From: Geotrypetes seraphini
Taxonomy: Eukaryota > Chordata > Amphibia > Gymnophiona > Dermophiidae
DNA length: 64,000 nucleotides
Direction of reading: 5' to 3'
Assembly (NCBI RefSeq): GCF_902459505.1
Contig: NC_047084.1
Span: forward strand, 463,146,140 to 463,210,139
Shown in pieces: positions 32,646 to 44,600 of this stretch. The translations under genes and the position numbers were made by a program. Every line of letters starts with the position of its first letter. Position 1 is the stretch's first letter. The notes under the pieces were generated by a model. The model searched no databases and had not been told where the DNA came from. It saw only the letters and a list, made by a program, of their open reading frames with translations.

Positions 32646-35600
32646 GTGAGTACCCATCCCCGTGCAAAGAGCACGGGCGCATCTCCCCTTCTCTGGAAAG
32701 CGAGGGTTAGCGTCAGCTAATTCCAACCCTACCTCCCTCCCCCCTTTCCCCGTCTGTGGAATTCTCCGGTACTGCTTGTCTGCTGCACCAGCTGGAAGGG
32801 ACCATTGTTGCACGGGATTTGGAAACCGGTAGGTCCACGTTGCTGTTTGGACAGTAACTTCTCGCCCTATTAGTCACTGCCAAAAGTATATTAAAAGAAC
32901 TAAGAAATTGCGCTGGTTCACGGAGAGGAAGATGATGTTATGATTTTTCTCTCTTTTTTAAAAAAAAAAAAGTCATCAGCACATTGAGATAGTCGCAGAA
33001 GGCTCAAGCCAGAAAAAAAACTGGAGTCTTTCGAGTCAGCAAAGTTTACACCTTGATGGTGAATTGATGTTAGGTGATGTTACACTTCTGAGACAAGGAA
33101 GGGCAAACGATCTTGGGGTTATTTTGGATTCCCACCTTACAGTAGGCGACCATGTTTCCAGGTTAAAATTTCCTGTAGTTTGGTTGTTGAAATAATGTTT
33201 TTCAAGGTGGCTAAATTAAAAATGATGCTGTCTGCTCTTGTGTTTTCACATGCTAATTACGGTAACTGGGTGGATCTCGCGGCAAAAAGATGGCTTAAAT
33301 TGCAGCTTTTAAACAATGATAATATATGGTCTCTGATGCTCATTTTAGGGACCTTATCCATGCCTCCTGCAGCTAAACTATATGTCGTCCATTTCATTCT
33401 GGCCTCAATTTAAATTGCTTTTAGATTCATACTGTTGACTATTTGGAGTCTGAACCTAAGTTAGTCATTACTGTAATAACATCTGTTACTTGCTACAGGT
33501 CCCCATTTCATGCAGTTTATATGTTTACTACTTATGCATGTTAAATCTGTCAATCTTACTTTGGTAAATCTAGTACACTGTCATTCTTACCCAAGATAAG
33601 GTAGAGCTGGTAGACTCCTTCTTTCAAAAAGTAAATATAAATGCTTCAACAAATAACTAAAACTTAACAAAAGCATATTCATATGAAATACTGAGCACTA
33701 TGCAAGACAGGCCATGAAGACTTATAACCATTAATTAAACAGGTCTTTTGAACTATTAAGAATAAGGTTACGGTAAATATTTTTTTTAATTGGGCTGCAG
33801 GATATTTTACACTAGTTTTTGTTGTTGGACATTCAGATAGTTTCCAATGGTTGGTATCTTTGGCTTACTGTCATTTTTTTCCTTCCAATTACTTTTGTTC
33901 TATCTCTCTGAGGAGTCCTTCTTCCCTTAGTTTTCTTTCAGCAGTGGATATTTTTATATTTTTTTCTTATGCCCACTCCTGTTTTGTTTTTGGAGGTTTT
34001 TTTCTCTTCCCCTTTCTCTCATTGGAGCTGCATTTTGTCCTCTCCCCCAGTCCCCATAACCATTTCATCCTCTTTTAGAGATCAGGGCAGCCTATGGGAG
34101 GAGTTTGTGACTATGTAAAGAGACTTATTGAGGAGCCTCATTTTCATGTCAATAGGGAATGAAAAACAGGACATAAGAGTGGGGCCATGACCGAATAATA
34201 GTTGTTAAGTGTTAAGGATGACCTTGCCTAGACTTGTAGCCTTATTGGGTCTGATTGCCTCCCCCTCCTGTTGTGCCATAAAGAACATAAAAATTGCTAT
34301 GTTCAGCAGTCCGTCTAGTTTGGCACTCTTAACAGTGCTCAATCCAGATAAAACATACATGGTAGTAAACCCCAAATAGCAAAATTCCATGCTGCTTACT
34401 CCTAGGGATAAGTGGTAGCTTTACTCAGCTCTACTTTAATGGTTTATGGACATAATCTCCAGGAGTTTGTCCAAACTTTTTCTGAGCCTATTTGTTAATT
34501 GCTTTTATACCACATCCCCTGGCAACACGTTCCAGAGTTTAATTATGCTTTTCTATTTGTTTTAAATGTATTTCTATATAACATTATAATGTGTCCCCCT
34601 TGTCTTTGTAGTTTTTGAAAAGTACACAATTAGATTACTCAGAGTTTTATAGACTTCTGTCATAATTTCCCCTTGTCTGTCTCTTCTCCAAGCTGAAGAG
34701 CCCTAACATTTGTTGCCTTTCCTCATATGAGTTGTTCATCCCCTTTATCGTTTTGGTTGCTATTCTATGTACCTTTTTCTAATCGCAGCACATCTCTTTT
34801 GTTTTTATGTCTTGAGCGGTTGAGCAGTCAAATAGTGGTATTTTGTAGCTTTTGTAATTTCTGGATTAGTGTTCTCAATACATTGACATACTAGTACTTG
34901 TCTCATACAGTAGATGGATTACTGTAATGTGGTGTAACTATAGGATCAGAGAATGAAATGAATCTGGAGTAAACAAATATCTAATGGTTTGAGATGTGGT
35001 AAATAGATTGTGAGCCCGCCGGGACAGACAGGGAAAAATGCTTGAGTACCTGAATAAATTAATGTAAACCGTTCTGAGCTCCCTTGGGAGAATGGTATAG
35101 AAAATTGAATAAATGAAAATAAAATAAAAATGGAAGTTTCTTAGAATGAAAAAACCTGTCTTACAGACAGAGATGTGTAGTAAAGTAACGAAAGTCAGGA
35201 GTCGGCAAAATAGTAGTCCTTAGCAGGGTAAGAGGTTCGGTGGGCAGGGTCTCACAAGTCAAAACCAGAGAGTGGTTCGCTGGATGAAATTTAAGGTCCT
35301 TCTGCAATTTTTCATGGTCCACATGCAATTGAACAACTTTAAATAGGTTTGTGTTCTCTGCAGATTTGATAACTTCACTAATTGTTTCCATTTCCAGATC
35401 ATTTATAAACTTGTGGAGTGGAGGATAGCCTAATGGTTAGTTCAGCAACCTGAGAATCTGGGAAAGTGGCTCTGGGCTCTGTGGCTCTGGGCAGGTTACT
35501 TACAGCAATCCTCCATTGCCCCAGATACAAAATAAGTACCTGTAAATGTTGGAGGGGATGTGGGCAATTGGGCTCCTCCCAGCATTTTTGGTCGACATGT

Positions 35601-38600
35601 CCTAGGGTTAAGGAATATTGGCATATGGTAGGGCAGCTAAATGTTCAAATTGTTGGGAAACATTTTCCAGTTTTGATGGGGTGCTGTTTGCTGAATGCAC
35701 CTATATTGGGGTTTTTACCCCACGAGCACCGCTTTGCCCTCTTTGTTGTTACGTTAATGAGGGTGACTGGCTAGCTGTTGGCGATCTGCTAAGCTGCTTG
35801 AGTGGGGACAATTACTTAATCGTTTGGATTATGTTCAGCTTGTGTGAATTGACAGCCATGCGTCGGATGCATATGGAACCCTACAGGAAAATCTGGACTA
35901 GCTATATAACTTGGCGGATATCCTCACTCCACACTGGACTTGAGATGGGTTATGGGGGTTGGGGGAAGGAAGGGGGAGTAGATTTGGGGGGGTATGGATT
36001 AGGGTGATGGGTTGTTCCTGTTTGGGGGTGGGGAAATTGCTTTGTCCATGGTTCCTTATTAGGTGAGGGGATTCTTGCTTATAGCTAGGTTGTGTGTGTT
36101 TGAGAGGTTCTGTGACTTCTGTTTGTAATTGAGTATTGCATTCTGAAATGTATTATTGTTTGTATTTTCTACTTGAAAAATTTAATAAACACTTTTTAGA
36201 AAAAGTACCTGTATATAATATGTAAACCGCATTGATTTGTTACCACAGAAAGGTGGTATATCAATTCCCATCCCCTTTTCCCTTGTAAAAAAAAAAATTA
36301 CTGGTTCCAATTCACTCTCCATTAAAAGAATTGACTAATTAACACAATTATATATTTAAAATTTTCAACCAGTTCAGGATATTCTATCCTATCCTATATT
36401 CTATTCTATATCCTATCTCTTTTTAACCAGTTCAGGATATTGTCTCCTATCCTATCTCTTTTTAATTTCCTCAGGAATCTTTCACGGCGAACTTTGCCAG
36501 AAGTTTCTGGAAAATTAGATATACTGTATCAGCTTGCACTAAACACATGGCTAAATCCATGTTGACTCTGTTCCATTAAATCGTTTGTACTTTTATAATT
36601 TTGTTCTTTATATTATTCTCTACCGTTTACCCAGCACTGATGTTAAGTTAACCCTGGAACTACTACTACTAATCACTTATATAGTGCTGAAAGGCGTAAG
36701 CAGCTTGGAAGAGCTTACAATCTAACTTGGACAGACAGACAGACATGAAATATAGGTTTGGGGATGCAGAACCCAAGCTGAGAGGAGTTAGGAGTCGAAA
36801 GCATGCTCAAAAGAGGTGGGCTTTTAACTGGGCCTTGAACTCTGCCAGAGACAGAGCCTGCTGTAGGGATTTGGGCATCTTGTTCCAAGCATACTGCGCA
36901 GCAAGGTAGAAAGGACAGAGTCTGGAGTTGGCAACTGAAGAGAAGGAGGGACTTACCAGCTGAGCGGAGCTCACGGCGGGGGGGGGGGGGGGAGGAGGGA
37001 TCATAGCGGGAGATAAGTGAAGAGAGATAGTGAGGGCCAGCTGAATGAGTGCATTAGTAGGTCAGTAAGAGGAGTCTGAATTGTATTCAGAAAGGATGGG
37101 AAGCCAATGAAGTGACTTTAGGAGAGGGGTAACGTGAGTAAAGTGGCGCTCTCAGAATGAGTTGTGCAGCCAAATTCTGGGCAGATTGGAGGGGAGTGAG
37201 ATGACTAAGCGGAAGGCCTGAGAGTAGCGAGTTGCAGTAGTCTAAGTGCAAAGTGATGAGGGCTTGGATAAGTCTTTTGGTAGTGTGCTCAGAGAGCAAG
37301 GGTCTGATTTTGGTAATATAGAGGAAGAAGCGGCAGGTTTTAGCGATATGTTGTATCTGTGCGGTGAAGGAGAGAGAGGAGTCAAAGATGACCTCGAGAT
37401 TATGAGCAGACAAAACAGGTAGGATGAGAGTATTGTCAACAGAGAATGAGGGAAGCGGAGAAGTGGATTTGGGTGGGAAGATGAGCAGCTCTGTTTTAGC
37501 CATATTCAATTTTAGATGGCAGTGAGACATCCAGGCGGCAATGTTGGAGAGGCAGGCTAAGACTCTGGTCTGGGTTTCAGTAGAGATATTTGGAACACAG
37601 AGGTAGATTTTGGAGTCGTCAGCATAGAGGTGATACTGGAAGCCATGGGAGGAAATCAGAGCTTCAAGTGAGCAAGTGTAGATTGAGAAAAGGTGCGGTC
37701 CCAGGACAGAGCCTTGAGGTACACCGAACGATAGTGGGAAAGGTGTGGAGGAGGAACCACTATTGCATATACTGAAGGTGCAATGGGAGAGATAGGAAGA
37801 AAACCAGGAGAGGGCAGAACTCTGGAATCCCAGCAAGGACAGTTTACCAAGGAATAGGTGATGATCAACAGTATCAAAGGTGGCAGACAGATCGAGAAAG
37901 GATGAGGAAAGAGTAGAGGCCTTTGGATCTGGCCAAGAACAGGTCATTGGAAACTTTAGTAAGGGCAGTTTCCGTGGAATGCAACGGGTGAAAGACTGAA
38001 GCAGATCCAGATTAGCATGGGATGAGAGGAAGTCCAGTTAACTTCTTATTCAAGTAACTTGAATAAGAAGGGGAGAAAGGAGATGGGGCGATTTATGTTT
38101 TAGTTTAATAACTGTATGTTCAAAAGCTGTGTCACCTCTTTGGGGAAAAAAAAATCACATCTATCCTTTTCTAGTCTTCTGGGACTAAACATTGGAGAGG
38201 TCAAAAAGAGCCACCAGAACTTAAGTACCCTCACATGTATGCCATCCAGCCCCATTGCTTTATCCATCCTAGTTTAGGTAGCTCCTTGCAAGCAGTCTTA
38301 AAATTGTTCAAGGTCTTCTGCAGTCCTACAATTGCATAAAATCCAACAGGAAACCAGCCCACGAGAAAGACAGTAGTCATAAAAAAAAGTGGACAATGGT
38401 CTTTTCAAAATAAAGAGGAGCCAAAAGGACCAATGAAATCATAAGATTTTATTTAATATTCATCCTCAAAGGTGATAGACCTGACAGCACTGTTTTGGTG
38501 TATCGTACACCTGCCTCAGGGGTCAAATATGCACTAAAAAGCAACATAAAAACATGGAATTATAATATCATAGTAATACAATAAAACTATAGTAAAACAA

Positions 38601-41600
38601 AGCACAAGGTTAATAAGACACAGAATATCTGACAACCAAAGAAGGTTCAGTATAAAATTTTTAATAAAAACATACTTTATCAAGACAACACACAGAGGGA
38701 ATGTATTAAAAGTGCCAGCCAAAAAGAAAAAAACTCTCCTTTGAAATTGCACAAAAAACAGCTGTGCCCAAAAAGTCTTTCAAGCGGGTAGTATTAAAAG
38801 TGTACATATTACTGTGAACGTTAAATCATTAATGTGCAACATCAGAATAGCGAACATTAAAACACTTAAGACGATCAAACAAAATATCAATTCACCTTAT
38901 TTACCGGAAATAAGCCTCTTCGAAGGGCCTGTTTTACAAAGCCACCTTAGCGGCTGCTGCGCTGTAACAGCCCCGAAGCCCATAGAGATTTAAAGGGCTT
39001 TGGGGCTGTTGCTGCGCGGCAGCCGCTAGCACGGCTTTGTAAAACAGGCCCTAACTCTCATGGTCTGAATCCTTCAAATGAGATGGTTTGGATAGGCTGG
39101 AGTGAGCTTCAATGGCAACCCCCTTGTAGTTAGAAACTAAGGTCAGTATCAGTTAGACCAGGGATCTCAAAGTCCCTCCTTGAGGGCCGAATCCAGTCGG
39201 GTTTTCAGGATTTCCCCAATGAATATGCATGAGATCTATGTGAATGCACTACCGTATTTTCGCGGATATAACGCGCGCGTTATACGCGTTTTTACGTACC
39301 GCGCATACCCCTCGCGCGTTATATGCCTGAGCGCGGTATACAAAATTTTTTTTTACATATTTCACACCCTGCCCGACGCCCGATTCATCATCCGTAAGGA
39401 CGCTCGCACCCCCACCCCGAAGGACCGCCGACTCCCCGACAATATCGGGCCAGGAGGGAGCCCAAACCCTCCTGGCCACGGCGACCCCCTACCCCCACCT
39501 CGCACTACATTACGGGCAGGAGGGATCCTAGGCCCTCCTGCCCTCGACGCAAACCCCCCTCCCCCCAACGACCGCCCCCCCCAAGAACCTCCGCCCGCCC
39601 CCCCAGCCGACCCGCGATCCCCCTAGCGACCCCCACGACCCCCCCACCCCCCTTCCCCGTACCTTTGGTAGTTGGCCGGACAGACGGGAGCCAAACCCGC
39701 CTGTCCGGCAGGCAGCCAACGAAGGAATGAGGCCGGATTGGCCCATCCATCCTAAAGCTCCGCCTACTGGTGGGGCCTAAGGCGCGTGGGCCAATCAGAA
39801 TAGGCCCTGGAGCCTTAGGTCCCACCTGGGGGCGCGGCCTGAGGCACATGGGCCCAACCCGACCATGTGCCTCAGGCCACGCCCCCAGGTGGGACCTAAG
39901 GCTCCAGGGCCTATTCTGATTGGCCCACGCGCCTTAGGCCCCACCAGTAGGCGGAGCTTTAGGATGGATGGGCCAATCCGGCCTCATTCCTTCGTTGGCT
40001 GCCTGCCGGACAGGTGGGTTTGGCTCCCGTCTGTCCGGCCAACTACCAAAGGTACGGGGAAGGGGGGTGGGGGGGTCGCCACGGGGATCGCGGGTCGGCT
40101 GGGGGGGCGGTCGTTGGGGGGGGAGGGGGGTTTGCGTCGAGGGCAGGAGGGCCTGGGATCCCTCCTGCCCGTAATGTAGTGCGGGGTGGGGTTAGGGGGT
40201 CGCCGTGGCCAGGAGGATTTGGGCTCCCTCCTGGCCCGATATTGTCGGGGAGTCGGCGGTCCTTCGGGGTGGGGGTGCGAGTGGTCCTGCCGAGGGGGGA
40301 GAAGAATCGGACGTCGAGGGGGGGCATCAGGCTTTCAGGATGGGGACAGACCTTCAAGGGGGGACAGGACTTCAAGGGGGGACAGGCAGACCTTCAAGGG
40401 GGACAGGCACGGAGAGGCGGGGCAGTGCACCGAAAGTCAGGGCGGGTGAACGGTGAGTCGGGGCAACCAGAGGAGAGTCGGGGAGGGCGAAAGGAGAGTC
40501 GGGGTGGCCAGAGGAGAGTCGGGGAGAGCGAAAGGAGAGTCGGGGTGGCCAGAGGAGAGTCGGGCAGCATGCGCGGTATACCCATGAGCGCTGTATACAA
40601 AAGTTTCCGTACATACAAGTGTGGTTTCTGTGCGCTATACCCGTGTGCGCGTTTTACACGGGTGCGTGTTATATCCGCGAAAATACGGTACTTCTTTCAA
40701 TGCATATTCATTGGGGAAATCCTGAAAACCCGACTGGATTCGGCCCTCAAGGAGGGACTTTGAGAACCCTGAGTTAGACTAAATACATTTTAAATTAATC
40801 ATGAAATTGGTCCATCCAGTCTGCCCTGTAATCACATTCAGGTCTTTATCTGCTGTCATTTACTATGGGGCTCATTTTCAAAGCATCTTAAACTTAAGAG
40901 TTCCATAGGTTACTACGGAAGTCTAAATGCTTTGAAAATATAACTCCTTGTTACTATGTTTGTCTGACTTTTGGAATTGATAATCATTTTAAAGTGTTTT
41001 ATTTTTATTCATTATTGTGCCTTAATATGGTTGGTAGTGTAGATTAAAAGTGAGACTGCAGTGGTTACTTTAACCTTTTCCTACCGTGTGTCCCGGATGA
41101 AGGGACATTCCAAAAATGTCGTTGCCGTCGTATGTCCCATGGCATGGGACATACAGTACACGACAGGAACACAAAATATTTAAATTTACAGACTTGTGAC
41201 TTATTTACATTATGTTTACAATAGCCGTAAATGATAACGGTGAATAATACAAAACTTTGCTAAAATAATTACGATTGGAACCAGCATAACGTAAAATTTA
41301 TTACGATAGGAAAAGGTTAAATTGGCACATTAGTGTTCGTATTTTTGAAAATGACAATTGATTTTGTTTATAGCTATATACACATGTAATTCAGTTGAAC
41401 AATAAGGGTCGGGTGTAATTTAAATTTGAATCTATTTTGCAGCTTTGGACTTTTTTATATTTCTATTGTCTTTGACCTATTTCCCTTTGTTGGTTGGTTT
41501 TTTTGTTGTTGTTTTTTTAATGAAACGGGGGTTCCCTAAGTTTGCTTATAATCCAAAATGTTTAAAAAAAATCCTCATTTCATTCAATATGTGGTTTTCC

Positions 41601-44600
41601 TTATCTATATGCATTTAATATTTTCTCATCCATTTCATGTTTCTTGTATTATGCGCTATCTATATATTTGTGGTGAAGACTAGAGCAGTGTTTTTCAACC
41701 TTTTTACAACTATGGACCGGCAGAAATAAAATAATTATTCTGTGGACCGGCGGTTGAAGAACACGGGGCTAAGTCGTGGGCCAGACCCCGCCCATCTCTA
41801 CCCAATCTCCACCCCCATAATAGTACTAATTTCACCTTGCACGTCCCATGCCTCATCTGGAAGCCTTCCCTCTGACGTTGCAACGTCAGAGCGAAGGCTT
41901 CCGGTTCAGGCGCAGAACGCGCGTAGGAGCCACTGCCCATGGCTTTGTGCACTGAATCTTTCAAGGGAGCCATCTCGAAGATAACACCGCATCGATCACA
42001 CCGTGGACTGGCGGTTGAAGAACACTGTTTTGGGCCTGATGCATGTGCTGGCCCTGTGGACCGGCAGGAAATTTCTGTGGACCGGCACCGGTCCACGGAC
42101 CGGTGGTTGAAGAACACTGGACTAGAGAGATTAACGAATTTGATTATTTTTATCTTGTATTAAGGGTTTTTCTTTGTCATAGTGTTTATACCTTTGCTTT
42201 TATTAATACTTTTCAGTATGTTCTCTTTGACGCAAATGAGTGTTTGGATTTTCAGGTCCACAAAGCTTTATTAGAGCTTTATCATGAGCGCTGTTGGTTT
42301 TATTCTTAACATCTGTGCTCAGGTTTGATATTTTGTTTGGTTGTCTTAAAGTGTTTTACTGCTTCTCATTCTGATGTTGCACATGTGTGTGGTCTTGATA
42401 AAGTATGTTTTTGTTAATTTTACACTGAACCTTCTTTGGTTGTCGGATATTCTGTGTTTTATTAACCTTGTGCTTTGTTTTATTATAGTTTTATTCTACC
42501 ACTATGATATTATAATTTCATGTTTTTATGTTGTTTTTTGAAGCAGACGTATATTAAGCCAAAACACAGTGCTATTTCGGGTCTATACCTTTGTAGATGA
42601 ACATTAAATAAATAAAATCGTCTGACTTCATTGGCTGGAAGTGAAGGATTGGGCCTAACTTCCTCTTCCTAATTGGGACCATACCACCCTTACCACAATA
42701 TTTAGTGTGGATATCCTGAAAATCTGATTGTGTCCTGAGGACAGGGTTTTAAAACCTTTTGCTCTAAACCACTTGCTTATAAAGCAGTCATACCTGAGAA
42801 ACTTCCTAACCCTCTACTTGTCCTGTTTGATTAGATTGTAAGCTCTGTTGAGAAGGGACTGTCTCTTGAATATACAGCATTAAAGAAATAAGTAGTTGTG
42901 GTAGTAATAGTAGTAGTATACTATCCAGCCGCCTTCTGGATAATGTCATGCCTCTTTGTTTTTTTGTGCTCTCTTAGTTCAGAGGTTGGCATTCCAGTCC
43001 TTGCCAATCAGTTTCAGGCTATCCACAATAAATATGCAGAAACTGCCTCCACTGTATGCATATTTACTGTAGATCAGGGGTGTCCAACCTTTTGGCTTCC
43101 CTGGGCCGCATTGGCCAAAAAAAATGTTTCTGGGGCCGCACAAACGCTGCAGCAAGACGGAGGAGGGAGCCGGCAGACGGTTAACACCCGGGGGCAACAG
43201 AGGAAAACACTGCATCGCCCTCTACCAGGGCCGCACAAAATACTTCACGGGGCCGCAGGTTGGACACCCCTGCTTTAGATATCCTGAAAACCTGATTGGT
43301 TGAATGTGTTCTAGGAACAGGATTAAGACCCCCCCCTTGCTTTTAGTTATTTCTCTTTTCGTTCATGAGACCCCTTTGTTGTCCCCTCCTCCCCCATCAA
43401 GAGTCTGAAACTACAAATCTCAACTCAATGAGGAAAAGTCACAGAAACCATAGAAAATAATGACAGATAAAGGTCATGTGGTCCATCCAGTCTTGTCCCT
43501 CCACATCTGCTATCTCTTCCTCCCCTTCTCATTTCAATATAGGCTGGCTTGGCCTGGGACCCAATTCTTCGGGGTAAAGGCACTCTGACCTATAAGAACA
43601 AAAATGTGTAAGAAAGACTCGGGTCCCCTGTTTCAGTAGGGCATCCAGTGCCAACCCCAATTCCAGAGACCAATGGCTCTCTTAAACTGTATAATAAGTA
43701 TTACAGAGACTGGCTTAGCCTCTGGGCCAAGACTCTTGAAACCATACTCTTTCGGACTCTTGTACATATTTTGTGCTATATTCCAGAGTGGATGCACAAA
43801 AAGCCATCAGTTCTGATCCACTGTAATCTATTAATGGTAGTTTAATGGATGATCTATGTAAAGTTCCTGATTTGTTCTCAAATTTTTACAGTAATTCTGA
43901 TCTTTTGACTTATTTGTAGCCAATGATTTTTATTGGTCGCTTACTAGTTTAGTGTGTGTGTAATATACAGTTTATATATCTTGAATTAATAAGATTGTCC
44001 AAGCATCTCCTCTCTAATTCCTAGTATAGCAGCAGTGCCGCAAATTACCTCGCACACACTCTTCATTTGATTGATTCATGTTGACATTTGCAGGCATGAC
44101 TATTCTCAGTTCCTGGTGCATTTTAAAAAGGTAGCAGTAACTAAAATCTTGGTTTTAATTGATGGTTTAAATTGAATAAATAGGTGTTGCTTGTGTGTGT
44201 TTTGTGGCATATTGGTTTTGTTTTGTGGGGGTGGGCAGTGCCAGATTTAGTCTTGATAACCCTAAGCTTCATAAAGCTTGGAGGCCACTTGTTAATAAGT
44301 TACACCACATTGTATACCCTAGAAACAATATACAAATAAATATAATGCTGACAAAATTAGTAATTTGGATCACTTTTATTAATATAAGTAATAACTTGTT
44401 TGCAAAATCAGAAAAATGATAATCCTGGAAACAGAAAATTTGTGCTTTTAAAATATTACCTAAATTCAAAAGTACAGATGAAAGTAATTCCACTTCTTGC
44501 ACATTTAAATCTATATATATAAAATCGGAGGTATGTATGTGTGTATGTATGTATGTGCCGCGATCACGCAAAAACGGCTTGACCGATTTGACCGAAACTT

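Larger units (their letters stand above)
39159..40771. mobile_element. hAT foldback MITE, target duplication AGTTAGAC, with nested element
   Basis: The ends CAGGGATCTCAAAGTCCCTC and inverse are flanked by a perfect 8-bp duplication AGTTAGAC (39151-39158 and 40772-40779). The MITE proper is only ~175 bp; the rest is the TA-flanked element at 39252-40688. It is the same family as 8094 and 22252. Confidence 0.9.

Noticed and set aside
32382-32813. Antisense 143-codon frame over TBC1D25 exon 1
   Set aside because: It is a CpG-rich by-product of the promoter and exon; the plus strand carries the conserved exon with a good donor.
36721-36745. GACAGACAGACAGACATG as a possible CRISPR-like or satellite repeat
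   Set aside because: It is a four-unit simple repeat inside a LINE; no spacers.
39505-40179. Two long, nearly identical open frames on opposite strands
   Set aside because: They are mirror images produced by the giant inverted repeat, with GC-rich Arg/Gly/Pro composition and no known domain or splice context.
43648-43845. 65-codon open frame
   Set aside because: Short, no similarity that I recognise, and inside a TBC1D25 intron without splice signals at its ends.
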